Source of the DNA: Eutypella sp. D-1
Taxonomy: Eukaryota; Ascomycota; Sordariomycetes; Xylariales; Diatrypaceae
DNA length: 64,000 nucleotides
Direction: 5' to 3'
NCBI GenBank assembly: GCA_023313575.1
Contig: JAJTTP010000002.1
Location: 1,302,001 to 1,366,000, forward strand
Positions 28,273 through 40,662 of this stretch are shown piece after piece; the first letter of the stretch is position 1, and every line of letters begins with the position of its first letter. Both the position numbers and the translations under genes were made by a program. The notes under the pieces are model-generated. The model saw only the letters and a list, made by a program, of their open reading frames with translations. It was not told the DNA's origin and did no database searches.

Positions 28273-29470
28273 CAACGCATTACTATTACTACCACCTTCA
28301 ATCATCATTATCTCTACCACCACTCATCCCACCATTATCTGCGTAACTTCTAGTTCTTCTAGATCATCGTTCTAGCTCTACCAAAGCCGCTGATCCGATC
28401 GATCATCGTCGTTCATTGTTTGCACATACAGATCATAATCTAACCATCCTGACTCTACCTGCTCTACCTACCAACCACGGTATGTCGGCACCGCCGCGGG
28501 TCCGGCTGCTCAGGGTCCCCTAAACTAGTTCAACCAGATCAAGTTAGCGAAAGGCTCCTTGGTAACGACGGACTCTTCGCTGGCTCGTCCTCTCTAAGCT
28601 TAGACCGTTCTTGGAACGTGGAGACGATAGACCGAGGGAGGCAGGGAAGAGCACATGCAAGGCCCGCTCCCCGGTCACCAAGCACCCTAATTGAACATCG
28701 ATCGCCGCCGTTCGATGGAACTCCCCTATCGTATGTACGCAGTAGCACATCATAACCACTCTGTCACTCAATCCACTCACCTCGTCAACCTACCTAGACT
28801 GGAGCTTCTTCGTACGGAGTACACACACTTGCATAAATGGGTTGGTGAGCTTGTTTGGCGGCATCCCCATAGTGTTTGTTGTCATACATGATTATCAACG
28901 GCCATTATTACTCCGTTCCCCCCTTCCAAATCGATCCTCACACCTCGGTTTGTCGTACGAGAGACTGAGGGTGAGCAGTGAGAGCGCCGAGGGAGGAGAA
29001 AGAGCGGTAGTAGTCAGTGGATAGCATTAACTCTCGGGAGGCGATATTGGATACTTCGTACATAACCACCTTGTTGCGGAAACCTTCTAACCTCATTCCA
29101 CACCTTGCGCCCAATGCCAATAATCCGGTGATCCCGCCGCTTGGGCCAACTGCGAGCTTCTGCTTGGCTTCGCTACTACCCTTTAGGTTGACTATCTCCT
29201 GACTACTCCTATTGACGCTGCTTCTGCCTTCGACAACGCTCTTGTCTCCCCGACGAGCGGTCGATCGCGTTGCACGGCAGTTTAAGTAGTTTGGTAGCCA
29301 ACCCAAGGGTCAAGTCAAGGGTAGCGAAGCCCCGGTTGACCGCCAATTGCACACGGATTGCATGAACTGCATTGCATGAGTTGCACGCCTCCTGAACGAG
29401 CGTCACTGCCAGACCTCCTCACGTTCGTCATCTCTACACCTTTTCCCCTCATTCAGTTCGCTTCTCGGAG

Positions 29471-29487
29471 TTTTTTTTTTTTTTTTT
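29471..29487. repeat. T17 tract upstream of the start at 29557
   Basis: Seventeen T on the plus strand about 70 bp before the ATG. It may act as a nucleosome-depleting promoter tract or lie in the leader. Confidence 0.75.
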
Positions 29488-29556
29488 CGTCAGGTTTTTT
29501 TGTTGGCCTCGATATTCTTCATTGGGCGATACATGCGAAGCGAAGTATAGCATATC

Positions 29557-31326
29557 ATGGCATCTATTCAGAGCTTCTCGGGTTTCGGTTCGTCATATGG
29601 AATGGGGGGCCATAAGAGGATCGGCAAACCAAAAACCAAGGTTGTAAAGCCCATCCTGAAGAAACTTCAGTCTCATTCGGAGAAGAATTCGCTGGATTTA
29701 GACAGGGGATGGGATGAACAGGATGAGCGGTTCGGGAATTACAATGCCGTGGGAGGAGCCACCACCCCGACCGGATCGACCTTCTATGACACGGCGGGAG
29801 CAGGTCGGTCATTGAAGGACGTCAGTTCCCTGGATGCATCAGGTATTACTTCGTCAAGCAACGGAATAAACATCGGCATCGGATCGGGGGGTATGTCGTC
29901 AGGTGGTGGGGGACGGCGGTATCACCACCATCACCACCATGGTCAACATGCACGATCAATAAGCGGTACCAGTCATGCATCTGTCGCGACATCGAACAGC
30001 GGGGGAAATAGCAATCATCACCGTGTCGGCGGCGCGTTTGTACACCCCTTTCAGCAATTACCCGGCAGTCCGACCCCGCCGCTGTATACCAACTCAGCAG
30101 CTTCCTTGACAGTCGACAGTCGCGACTACTCGCCAACCATTACTGAAGACGATGATGACGACGCTGCTGATTACATGGACGAGCAAAGGGACAGCTTAAA
30201 CATGCAACGTCCTTTAAACCCGAACCCGAATTTAAATTTGAACCAAAACCAAACCCCACCTAAGAGCTTCTATTCACCTTCACAATCACAACCTATTTTA
30301 GGTCTGCACAGGCCATCGCTTGCTAGCCACAGGACCTCTTCATATAGCGGCGATGGCAATAGCTCGCAACCTCCATTAAGAATCAATACCTCACGTTCAT
30401 TTTTAAAATCCGCCACATCAGCTCCAGCACCAGCAGCGATAACCACGACCAACGTATCCGCCACGAGCGCCCCCACCTCCCACCCGACATCCCACCCTAT
30501 TTCCGCAAAATCATCGACTACTCGGTTCGCGAATGCATCGTCGACCACGACCCGATCCGACATCCACATAGACCAGGCGGCAGTGGACTCCCCGCTCATT
30601 TCGCCCTCAACATCGATTGCACCAATGTCGCCGCTGCGGTCGTCATTCGACTTCGACGGGGGGTTCCCGAGGTTGCGGGCCAAGTCGGATCTCGACACGG
30701 CCACGCGGGCTGAGGGCCTCCGCGCCGCGCGCCGCAAGTTCGAGTTGAAGGAGAAAGCTAAAGAGGAGAAGTACGCGCGCGAGGAGATTAAGCGCCGCGA
30801 GCGCGCCGACAACAAGCGCGCCCAGGAGGCCGAGAGACAGGCAGCCGCCGCCCTCAGGGAAGAGAAAGCCGCCCGCGCCCGCCAGGATGCTGCCGAGCTG
30901 CACGAGGCTATGCTCCTCCGGAAGCAGCAGCAGCAGCAGACGCATCACCACCACGGCCACGGTTATCACCACCGCCGGAAGGTCAGCGGCACGAGTAGCG
31001 GCCGGCCGAGCATGTCCACCATTGCTAGGCCGAGCATGTCGGGCACGAGGCCTAGTACGTCACATAACCGGAATAACGGAGGCGGGGGAGGGGCCTCCCC
31101 CACGCCGCTGGAGGACATCGAGAAGTTCGTCAGTAGCAACTATGACAGCCTGGACGCGCGTAGTCCGCCTGCGTTCGGCGACGAGGCGGGCACCGCCTCC
31201 ACCGCTGCGTCTACCGGGGGCGGCGCGAGACGTAGCAACACCGCTAAGAAGAGGACGCATAGCGCCTGGCACATGTTCGTCCTCTGGCTGCGGACGAAGC
31301 TCTTACGCGTCGGGAAGAGCCATTGA
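29557..31326 (+). CDS. Low-complexity filamentous-fungal protein of unknown function
   Basis: Single-exon frame of 589 residues starting at ATCATGG. No enzyme domain is recognised. Residues 18-52 hold a basic conserved-looking block (HKRIGKPKTKVVKPILKKL, then LDLDRGW). The middle is Ser/Thr/Pro/Asn-rich and probably disordered, with a six-histidine run near residues 123-128 and an acidic DEDDDDDAADY patch near 198-208. Residues about 387-460 are strongly charged (Glu/Arg/Lys/Ala, predicted long helix or coiled coil) and lead into poly-Gln and His-rich segments. The protein ends with a basic, hydrophobic helix (WHMFVLWLRTKLLRVGKSH). The N-terminal block resembles conserved uncharacterised proteins of filamentous ascomycetes, from memory only. 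It may be a scaffold or membrane-associated protein; function unknown. Codon use is GC-rich in the second half. The long minus-strand frame at 30270-30815 is its shadow. Confidence 0.8.
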   Translation: MASIQSFSGFGSSYGMGGHKRIGKPKTKVVKPILKKLQSHSEKNSLDLDRGWDEQDERFGNYNAVGGATTPTGSTFYDTAGAGRSLKDVSSLDASGITSSSNGINIGIGSGGMSSGGGGRRYHHHHHHGQHARSISGTSHASVATSNSGGNSNHHRVGGAFVHPFQQLPGSPTPPLYTNSAASLTVDSRDYSPTITEDDDDDAADYMDEQRDSLNMQRPLNPNPNLNLNQNQTPPKSFYSPSQSQPILGLHRPSLASHRTSSYSGDGNSSQPPLRINTSRSFLKSATSAPAPAAITTTNVSATSAPTSHPTSHPISAKSSTTRFANASSTTTRSDIHIDQAAVDSPLISPSTSIAPMSPLRSSFDFDGGFPRLRAKSDLDTATRAEGLRAARRKFELKEKAKEEKYAREEIKRRERADNKRAQEAERQAAAALREEKAARARQDAAELHEAMLLRKQQQQQTHHHHGHGYHHRRKVSGTSSGRPSMSTIARPSMSGTRPSTSHNRNNGGGGGASPTPLEDIEKFVSSNYDSLDARSPPAFGDEAGTASTAASTGGGARRSNTAKKRTHSAWHMFVLWLRTKLLRVGKSH

Positions 31327-34300
31327 TACCCCGCCACCACACCCCGCCCTTCGGGGTTTCCGTCGCGCCCCGCCAACTTGTCCGGCCCACCTATACACAC
31401 AGCCTCAGAACCTACCTAAGACCTGTGGAAACGCCTATCCATCACGGTGAACGTCATGTCTCACACCCACAACATATTCAGTTACGAATATGAGAACATA
31501 GGCAGTAAGGGTCGGCCTCATTAACCTTGGCAACCGGGCGGTGTTCCCACTGGCCTGCACGGATATCTCCATGCGTGCACACCCCGAAACGACACCCCAA
31601 TAAGGGCATGGAACCGGTGTTTTTGATATTTTACTTGTCCTCCTTCTTGTTCCGTCTCTCATCATCCTGGTAGACGGCGTTCCATCATACCTTTTGCGAC
31701 ATTTTTTTCGGTGTTATCTTTTTTTTCTTCGGCGGCGATGGCGTCTTCGTTGGTCTTGGTCGGGGTCATTTCGTTTTCGGTTTCCTTTCTGTTTTCGGAT
31801 CATACTCTCGTTTATGCAACGCGCCCGGAGTTGGAAGTTAAACGGAGGACACAATGCAGAGCGCAAAATGGATTTTACCCCGTCGGAAAGAGGCGCGAAG
31901 GGGACAAGAATTTGCTTTTTTTCTCTTTTTATTCCTCGTCGCCTCTTCAGGCCATAGGGAAGGGCAAGGAAAGGGAAGGGAAGGGGCGACATATGGGTGG
32001 TGGTCAGGGTACAGACGGGAAGCATCAGGCAAGATGGGTGTGCGCGCATACAGGAAGGGAAATACATACATCTTTTTGAGATTCAGGCGCCTCATTTCGG
32101 TTTCGTTTTGATCATATTCTGTTCGGCGTTTCTTCCCGGCATATCGACATCCAGAAAGAATGTCCGCGCCTGGTTCGGTTTCTCGTTTTTTTCTTCCTTT
32201 TTCCCCTACTTCTTTTTTTTCTCGTTCCTAGCATTACGATGACTCTGAGATACACGCATGCACACAATTTCACGGCCTCTTGAGCAAACACAAGCCCATC
32301 ATCACTCGAGCGAGTCGAAAAAGGAAAACAAAAAAAAGTGAAAATGAGAGAAAATAAGAGATGCGCACTGCTTTGAACAGTCGAGAGCTAGGGTACTTAT
32401 TCTTCTTATACCTTACATAGGGATGGTTGGGTGGGTGGACGGACGGAAGGTCAAGAGGCTCTGTCCCCCTCGTTGCGGCTCAGAAGAGGGTGAGACCAGG
32501 AATGGGGAGTGAAGGTCAGCGAGTGGTGGGATGTTGGAACGGAAGGATCTCATAGAGAAGTTTTCGAGACCCCCCAAACCTCTGGCTGGTCATCGCATGA
32601 AAGGAAGATAGGATAGCATCGGTTGCCTTAGATGTCACATGGCATCCACACGCACTGCATCGCAAAAGATCAATCCAGAGGCAGACGATACCCCTCGTCT
32701 GCCTCGTTGACGGCTTCAGTTGTGACATCCCATCGTGCTATATACTAGACTTTTGTCTCCTACCTTGCCACCCTCTATATATATGTACGCGACCCAAGTA
32801 GCTGCCCTTAAAAAAAGATGCTATTCCTTGGTATATGCATGTTACGTCCCTAGTTTGTTAGTAGCCCAAGAATTCAAGGCGCCGCAGCCTAATAGTCGTG
32901 CCCGATGAAGTCATCAGCGGCCACAAAACAGGATCTTTTAGACAGCATGCCGATACCTTCCCGTTTTCTCTTGCCTCTTCAGACCTGGCCGCCGGGACGA
33001 TCATACGTGGATCAAATGGTCTGGAGTTATCTACCCCCCATGTCACAACTGCCGCCTGTCTGCCAGCTATGTAGTCATGGGATAAATAGGTCTATACCAT
33101 AATTTGATAATTGATTGGTAGCTTGGCAAGCAAGCCAGCCAGGAAGCAAGTTGCGGGACGGACAAGAGCCCTACATAGACTAGAATCTTTTGACCGACTT
33201 GACCGATGATCAAGCCCAGCCAGTAGACCAGTAGACTTGACCCGGCCTAGACTATTTGAGGATTGGTTTCGATTGGCACATCTCCCTGCCTTCTTGGGGA
33301 ATAGATATAGGGGTTATAATCACGCAATGATATCAGATACTTTCAAATTGTGTCCCTACGCGGTCCGCTTCGGTTTGTTCGTCGTTTCTAGAACATCTAG
33401 AATATATGGCTCTGATATACGGAGTACTCACACTTAAATCTATAATCCCTCGTCGTCAATAATACTGGGTTGTTGAAGAATCTTGTATATACTGGCACTG
33501 GCATGATTGGCTGTCGAAAGTCTCTGGAATGCATTAATTGCATCCATGTCTCCTGCCACTACACACTCTATTCAATACGTGAAACGCTTTAAACGCCTTA
33601 TTATTCATTATAAGAATCCATGGATCGTTCCAGCTGGATGTAAACTTTAGACTCCGGGCGGACTTACCCGAAACTTGCTTGCAGTATTTTCTCGTCGTGG
33701 CGTTTATATAGGTATACCCCGTATCATCCGGATAACAGTGAAGAAGAGGCGACTGGGCAGAAGGAAAGAAGAATCTAATACGAATAATTGGGATTCGAGT
33801 GGGCAAAATCTATAAGATACCTAGGTAGTCTACCTTACGGAATCAATTCTGAGCCCTATTCGTATGTAAGTACATACCACTAAGACCACCTACGAAGTAC
33901 TTATGTACCTGATGTAAGTACGAAATGCGCTACCACTTTCCTGGGCATTGGGGCAGTGCTCGCCTGGTGCCGTCTTGGCCAATCACGACGCGATATTACG
34001 AGCCGTTCTACCCTTTTTTGGATCTTTTTCGCCTTCCAAGGTTTCGATCTGCCCCGCCCCCCTTTAACTTTCCTAACTTTCCTGGACTTTTTTGGAATTT
34101 CCCAAGGATACCTCCTGGCAATTGTACATATGCAACATAACGTTATGTAGCATTCGTGTTTGATGCCCACCTGCCCAGGTGAGCATTTAAGATAGAGATC
34201 TCTTTAAAAAAGATGTCAGTCAGATGTATCTAACCACTCATTTCATGCATGATGGGTACAAATAAACTAGGTAAGCATATTAGCCAAGACCTATTTTAGA

Positions 34301-35366
34301 TACGACCTCACTCCTGTAAGGTCTCTCAGCTTCTCACCTGAGCCGTTCCTCTGATACCTTTGGTGCTGTAAGGGCCTGTAATAATCGCTAAGCGCCACTT
34401 GGGCAGCCCCCCTCGGGCCTTAGAGTAGACCCAAGAACACCTGCTTCCCAGGAGAAACTGGAGGAGGGCTAGAGCTCTAGAAGGGTTGACAGTGGGACAA
34501 ATGATGCGAATTTAGAAGACTTACCTGGTAAATCCACCTGATCGATCTCTCTCCGGTCTCTCTCCTGAGACGAACTCGGGACTTCCCAACCCTGCTTTTT
34601 TTCTTTTCCCACTCTCCCTCACTACAACCACCAACCATTCTTGCTTGAACTGTTCAAGTGAACTTCTGGTTCGACTAATTTGGGTTCCTTTGTTCGTTCA
34701 ATGTCGATTCCCTTTTCGCCCTCTACTTCCCCTCTTTCAATCCATCGTCAAGTATCATCATTATCATTATTATTGCGTTGGGAATTGAATTGACTTATTT
34801 TTGGAACCTCATTCGTAATTTGATAATATAAGTTAACGTGTAACTATTCGAAGTTTTAACGAAGTATTCAAAAAATCATTCTGTCAATTCTATCTCGATC
34901 TAGATTATCTTTGATTATTTTGAATATCTTGAATAACTTGATTACTTACCCATCCATCCTCCCGGCATCACCTCCCCCTTAACTGGATCGTATAGCCGCA
35001 TACATTCGTTCGATCACTCACTTCACTCACTCGCTTACTCAGTCACTCCTTCATTCGACGTTCGTCATTTATCATTCATTTCTTCCACTCTGAGGGCGGA
35101 TACGATAGACAGATAATTCAGACGATTCAAGTTCCAAAGGCGATCCCCGTTTACTTACATTCGTTCTCGTTCTCTCCACTTGGAATACTGAATCTATCCA
35201 TTCATCTTTTATCATATCCTGTCCTGTCCCCTGGTCCCGCGCGCCCGCCCCCTGGATGCAAATCGTTTAAATCCACGCCACGAACCCGCGTCCTTCGCCG
35301 CTCGGCCACGTCCCCCGTTTTTTTCGTCCCACCCTTTTTATTCACAGACTTTCTCCCATCGTCGCT
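31327..35366. other. Intergenic region, about 4 kb
   Basis: No supported gene. Homopurine/homopyrimidine stretches occur at 31.7-32.25 kb, where several overlapping short frames are open on both strands without protein-like composition. 34.6-35.3 kb is T/C-rich with many TCATT/CACTC motifs, consistent with promoter and leader of the mannanase gene starting at 35367. Confidence 0.6.
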
Positions 35367-37192
35367 ATGGTGAGACTGTCGACATCATTATTGGCCGCGC
35401 TCGGTCTCGTCGCAGACCGGGCGTTGGCTGTCCTTCCCGACGTCGATATGGAAGATGACGGTCAGTCCTAATCCCCCTCCCAGTTCTAGTCTCAGTCTCA
35501 GTCTCAGTCTTGGTCTTGGTCTTGTTCGGCTCCCTTCGTTATCTCCGTCAAACAATGTCGCGTATCCATCCTTCCAGTTGGGATGTCGCCTATCATTATT
35601 CAGTATCGCAGCACAGCATGTGCAGGAACTTTCTCCTACTTAGGTATGATGAATGGCCAAGCTGACTCATGATATTCGTTATCCATTACAGAGTCCATCA
35701 AGAAAGTGGCAGCCATGGTTGCTGAAGATCTCATCTCCTTCTATCCTATTGACACCCCTGGTTGGGTACCTGGCATTCTTCCCGGTCCTCCCCCTGATGG
35801 CGATTATTACTGGTGGCAGGGAGGTGCCATGTGGGGGACATTGCTTGATTACCGTGCTCGAGCCAAGGACGACACCTATGACGACATGATAAAGACCGCT
35901 ATGTTACATCAGACCGGCCCGGCCCGCGACTACATGCCCGGAAACTGGTCCGCCTCTATGGGTAACGATGACCAGGCTTTCTGGGGCCTCTCCGCCATGC
36001 TGGCTGCCGAGATAGGCTTCACCGATCCCGAGCCCGATCAAGCCCAGTGGCTCGCCCTGGCCCAGGCTGTATTTAACGAGCAGACCAAAGAGGAGCGTCG
36101 CGTAGACAGCGGAAGGTGTGAATGGGGTCTGAGATGGCAGGTTTTCTCCGCCAACACGGGATACAACTATATCAACAGTACGTGCGAAACGAATGAATAC
36201 TTGATACCTGCGCTCGACCGCCCCTCCCTCCTCCCCACCCTCCCCCTCCAGCCTTGCCTAATGAGTATGTCTCGGTGCTAACAACCCTTTCCTTTCGTTT
36301 AGCCATTGCCAACGCTTGCTATTTCAACATCGGGACCCGCCTGGCCCGCTATCTCGACAACTCAACTTATGCCGAACTCTCGGAGAGGACTTTCTCCCTC
36401 ATCCATAAGCTCGGCTACATCAGCAAGGACTGGGATGTCTACGATGGCGCCCATTTGCCAGACTGCACCGATATCAACAAAGCCCAGTTCTCCTACAACG
36501 CCGCCCTGCTGATCCAAGGCTGTGCTGTTATGTATAACTACGTAAGTCTCAACACACCAGGAACGGACCCGCCGCTCGCCCGCTGCGATTCATCGTGATC
36601 CGCCCAGTTATTAGAAGGCGTTGGCTAATTAAATACACAGACCAATGGTGATACGAAGTGGAAAGATCGTCTCGACGGGCTTGTAGAGCGCTCTCTCATG
36701 GTCTTCTTCCGAGACGGAATCGCCTTCGAACCCTCTTGCGAACCCGGAAACTGCAACACAGACATGGAGTCTTTCAAGGGATATCTGCACCGTTGGATGG
36801 CGTCGGCGGTCCAGTACGCGCCCTACTTGAAACCCAAAGTCCTTCCAGTCTTGAAGACGAGTCTGGCGGGCGCCCTGAAGCAGTGCACGGGTGGCAAGAA
36901 CGGTCGGTTCTGCGGTTTCCATTGGACCAGCGGCAAGTTCGACGGGAAGATCGGCGCCGGTCAGCAGATGAACGTCCTAGGTGCCCTCACGAGCGTCATG
37001 GAATACAACCCAGTCCCCGTAACCAACTCGACGGGCGGTACCTCCAAGGGCAACTTCAACGCCGGTTCCGACCAACCCGACCTACCCACCCCCGACCCCA
37101 TCACGACTGGCGATCGCGCCGGCGCCGGCATCCTCACCGCTATAATGATCGCAGGCGCATGCAGCGCGTGGGCCTGGATGGCCATAGACTAA
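35367..37192 (+). CDS. GH76 endo-alpha-1,6-mannanase family, Dcw1/Dfg5-like, GPI-anchored, 4 exons
   Basis: Predicted 456-residue secreted enzyme. Family members act at the plasma membrane and wall on alpha-1,6-mannose backbones, and are thought to transfer GPI-linked glycoproteins onto wall glucan. Exons are 35367-35460, 35692-36177, 36303-36541 and 36641-37192, with GT-AG borders in phase. Residues 1-21 form a signal peptide (STSLLAALGLVADRALA). D124-D125 in GNDDQAFWGL is the catalytic aspartate pair typical of GH76. Further family features are W/Y-rich segments (YYWWQGGAMWG, NYINTIANACYFNIG, FHWTSGKFDG). The C-terminus is a Ser/Pro/Asp linker followed by a hydrophobic tail (AGAGILTAIMIAGAC), as expected for GPI attachment. 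Length fits Dcw1/Dfg5. Intron 1 carries a small TCTCAG/TCTTGG repeat. The first exon encodes only the signal peptide and a few residues, so a search starting at the internal GTG would miss it. Confidence 0.93.
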
Positions 37193-37851
37193 TCAGGGCA
37201 TAGGGGAACTTTTGAGGAGGGTGTGGAAAGAGATAAAGTTCGATATATGTATGGGCTGGAACACTTGTTTCGTGAGGAAAGACGATTTGAGGAAGTTCAT
37301 GTGTCCAAATTTTAAACCCCGGCCTAGCGCAGCTATACAGGTAGGTAGGCGAGAAAGTCAATTTCAAAAGAGAACCAACAAGCAATCAAACGGGGGGTAT
37401 CCCGAATTCCGAAATGAGCAATACCATGGCCAAGAAGGGGAAGGCCATGAGACGTCATGATTTTCTTTTTCTTCTTCTCCTTTTGCCCCTTTCCCAAGCA
37501 TTTTTCGTGGGCCAATTGGTGCCTTGCTTGCTTGCTTGGTTTTTTGTCTTATATATCACAGCCGGCTAGATTTTCGTTCGGAGTAGAATATGGGAAATGG
37601 AACAAACACATATCAAGAGAACCTGAGAAAAGGGACGCTTTGGCATTTTGCATGAAGGGAAGAAAGAGAAAAAAAAAAGAAGAATTAAAACCATGAATGG
37701 AACCTAAATTCGGAGGTTTTCTTATCATTTCCAAGTTGCGAGGAGGGGAGAGGATCGATCGGGAGGATGGGGACGAGAACCGTTCCTCCCTCACCTTTCC
37801 CTCCATAACCTCCCCCTAGGCGACGATACCAACCGCAAACATGCCGGGACC

Positions 37852-37883
37852 GGCGGTTTGGCGGTTTGGCGGTTTGGCGATTT
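37852..37883. repeat. 8-bp tandem repeat, 4 units
   Basis: Four copies of ggcggttt (the last reads ggcgattt), followed by a degenerate TTGGCTGG/CTGGTTGG tail. Confidence 0.85.
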
Positions 37884-38540
37884 GGCTGGCTGGTTGGCTC
37901 ACTGGCCACAGAATTCCCATCCCATCACGTAACATTGCCTCTCTTGTCGACGGACGTAGCCCATTCTCACGCAAGTAGCGTGCCCAGGCCAATACCCCTA
38001 TTGTTGCAATTACTCTCGCTGTTGGTGGGTGAGAGGGTGGATGGGTGACCCCCGGCGTAGGTTCTTTTCTCACGTTTCCCTCCTATCTTCTACTACAGGA
38101 ATCCAACGCCCATGGAGAATTCGGTTCTTCATCTCCGGCGGCTGCGGCTTTAGCTCCGGCTGGCTCTATTGTAGTCTCTTCTCCATTCATGTGTTCAGCT
38201 TCTTTGAAGTCCCTGCGTAGATAGATATTTGGGATGGCGCGCCTGCCAACCCCCGGGAGTATTGTCAGTAGGCTATGTTTCGAACTGTTATTGGCTTCCC
38301 TACGGTTTTACGGAGAAAACGGGGCTTTTTATTATACGTATGTTTTTTTTGGGTGTGTACGTTCTTCCATTTCTCTTCCGGGGAAACCTAAAGTGACCGT
38401 GTGATACCTACCCTCTTTTTGTTTCGTATCGTTTCCAACCTCCCCGTGGTTCTGTGATAATGTCGATGCTGGTGTTGCTCTACGCATCTCAAGCAATGGC
38501 AAGCCTCGGGCTCGCGGCTCTATAGTCAAGCACGTAAACC

Positions 38541-38554
38541 GGGGGGGGGGGGGG
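38541..38554. repeat. G14 homopolymer
   Basis: Fourteen G, one A, then six G on the plus strand in non-coding DNA. Length is uncertain for technical reasons. Confidence 0.8.
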
Positions 38555-40662
38555 AGGGGGGCTCTCCCCAACTACAGAAATTGACACGTTGGTGGCCTTG
38601 CACTTGCTAGAGACGAGATAGGGGCTTGCTACTTAAGTACGTCGGACACCTTACTTCATCCTCCCCTTACCACCACACGCCTCGGGAGCCCCGAGTGGAT
38701 AACGCATCTGAATACCTGAAGCAGATAGATAGACAGGATAGATACCCAAAAAGTCGAGACGCGAAGGGAGAGGAGTCCCGTCCTCCCCCCACTTACCCTT
38801 AGGATGAGGCTGTAAGATCTGTCATAATGCCAAAGACCTCCCGAAAATAAACAAAACAAAGTTAAGTCAAAGGCATATATCTATTCTATATTCTTTGGTG
38901 TGTTTGCGGATCTATGTGTGTATGTATGCCAGATGAAAAGATGAATAGACTGGGACTTGGCTGACGCGTACACCATACAAGAAAGAAAAGAAAGAGAGAA
39001 AGAAAAGCCTGTTGCTGGGTTGGGTCCTCCTGCGTTTTGATAATGCCATGTGCTCCCCATGGCTTAATATGTATATTTATTCTGTAGTTACGAGGCACCA
39101 GTTGCTTACATGCTATATATATTCAATTCGATGCAACGCCCAACTCTCGACAGGATACGACACAGCATTTACGAAAATTGCACGAAGACAAACGAAGAGC
39201 GCAACGAGTGCAAACGCAGCTAGCTACCTACGTAAGGCTATACGGCATCTCTATCCTGCCCATCTTGCTTAACACACGTACATGTTCCCCTATATAAGTA
39301 TTATGCGTAAGTAAGTGGCCGGTGTGAAGCGGTACCATACATACATACAGTATGAGAGACTAAGTAAACCTCGTTGGGCCAGTGAAGTCTACCTAGGTAT
39401 CTTATCTCGCCTCGCGGAGAACGCAACACGATGACGGCTAAGCCGGGCGCATCTCTCTTTCTTCTTCTTGCATGCCTACTTATCTATCTACTTTAATAGA
39501 CATTCAGTTGCAGGGTGTAGGTAAGCTACGTAACAAGTAGTTAAGATGGCGCAGCAGGGTTCCCTTTTCCCGGCATCCTCGCCTCTGGTCGCGACCGCGT
39601 CATACATAGCTGGGCAGGGTTCGGGGCGACGTTCGGGTGGACCGCCTGCCTGGTGAAGAGGTGTAGAGTACGCCGGGCCGGGGCCAAAAGCTCCAATATA
39701 CGGATAGGCGGCCGGCATGCCTAAGAGCCGGCAACACTTCATCGTTGTCTTGTATGTATAAGCTCAAGCTATCTTGAGCGGGTTGTTGGCAGGATCCGGT
39801 CAGGGATGGTTACATCTGTAAACTTCACAATAAGGATTCAAACCACGGAGTTAGAGAACTCCCTGCTCAGCAATCAGAATGGGACGGTTATGATGACAGA
39901 AAGGAGTAAAAAAAGAAGAAAAAGCAACGATGGCGCGAATGAAGAAAGAGTACTACCGCCTCGTCGAGATTCGTTCCATTTCATCCATTGTTTTTCCTAT
40001 GGACTTTGTCTGTCATAAACCCAAGCGCGCGGACCGCATTCTACCGAGTGTGACACGGCCCAGATTTTACTTTCTTTTTTTTTTTGCCCATCATCGCGCC
40101 GCGCGGGGTGATGAAAACAAGATCATCACGATACCAGGCGGTCGGTCTCTTCCTAGCTGCGGAGGATGCCCCCCTTCCCTGGGCGGCAGCCGTTGCACAA
40201 TAGAGAATCCATCCCTCTTCATCCCTGTTTCCAGACGCCAAAAAAAAAAAATCGTCGCACTTTACGTCACTCTCCGCAAAAGAACTTCACTGACGAACCT
40301 CGCGATGTCGTGGAATGCCGAGCATCTACGGATACCGCACATCCCAGGCTGAGCTCCAACCAATTCTAATTGCAGGGACGCGCCACGACTGCGAGACGCA
40401 CGTCTTTGTCGTCGTCGTCGCCATCGTCGTCGGAATCGGAATCGGAATCAGAATCGAGGTAGTCCGTGAATCGTGTTTTAAAAAGCAATATACCCATTCA
40501 GAATGCCCTTATCGCTATGCAGTGGATTGTGATAGTGGAGTGGTAGTTTTGGACCTTTGAGGACTTGCGCGAGTACTGTTGTCCCATCCGGCCGAGGCCG
40601 GTGTATCCGTATGGTCCGCATGGTCCGTGTGGCCCGTATGGTGGCCTTCGCGCGCGCGCAGA

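Larger units (their letters stand above)
11676..29556. other. Long gene-poor region (about 17.9 kb)
   Basis: I found no gene I can support in this stretch. Short open frames occur on both strands without recognisable domains. It holds a G16 run, a C16 run, an imperfect CAG/GGC run, an 11-bp tandem repeat, a 12-bp tandem repeat, an AACAAT run and a T17 run, the clearer ones listed separately. Clustered short frames at 17.15-19.1 kb may be decayed coding sequence. The last 1.2 kb or so is probably the promoter and 5' leader of the gene starting at 29557. No terminal inverted repeats, LTRs, reverse transcriptase or transposase motifs were recognised. Confidence 0.55.
37193..40662. other. Intergenic region between convergent GH76 and CKS1
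   Basis: No supported gene. It holds the 3' flanks of two convergent genes, an 8-bp tandem repeat at 37852-37883 and a G14 run at 38541-38554. Many short frames at 37.2-38.2 and 39.8-40.4 kb are low in information and overlap on both strands. Confidence 0.6.

Noticed and set aside
30270..30815. Minus-strand frame of 181 residues
   Set aside because: Shadow of the 589-residue plus-strand gene, caused by its codon bias.
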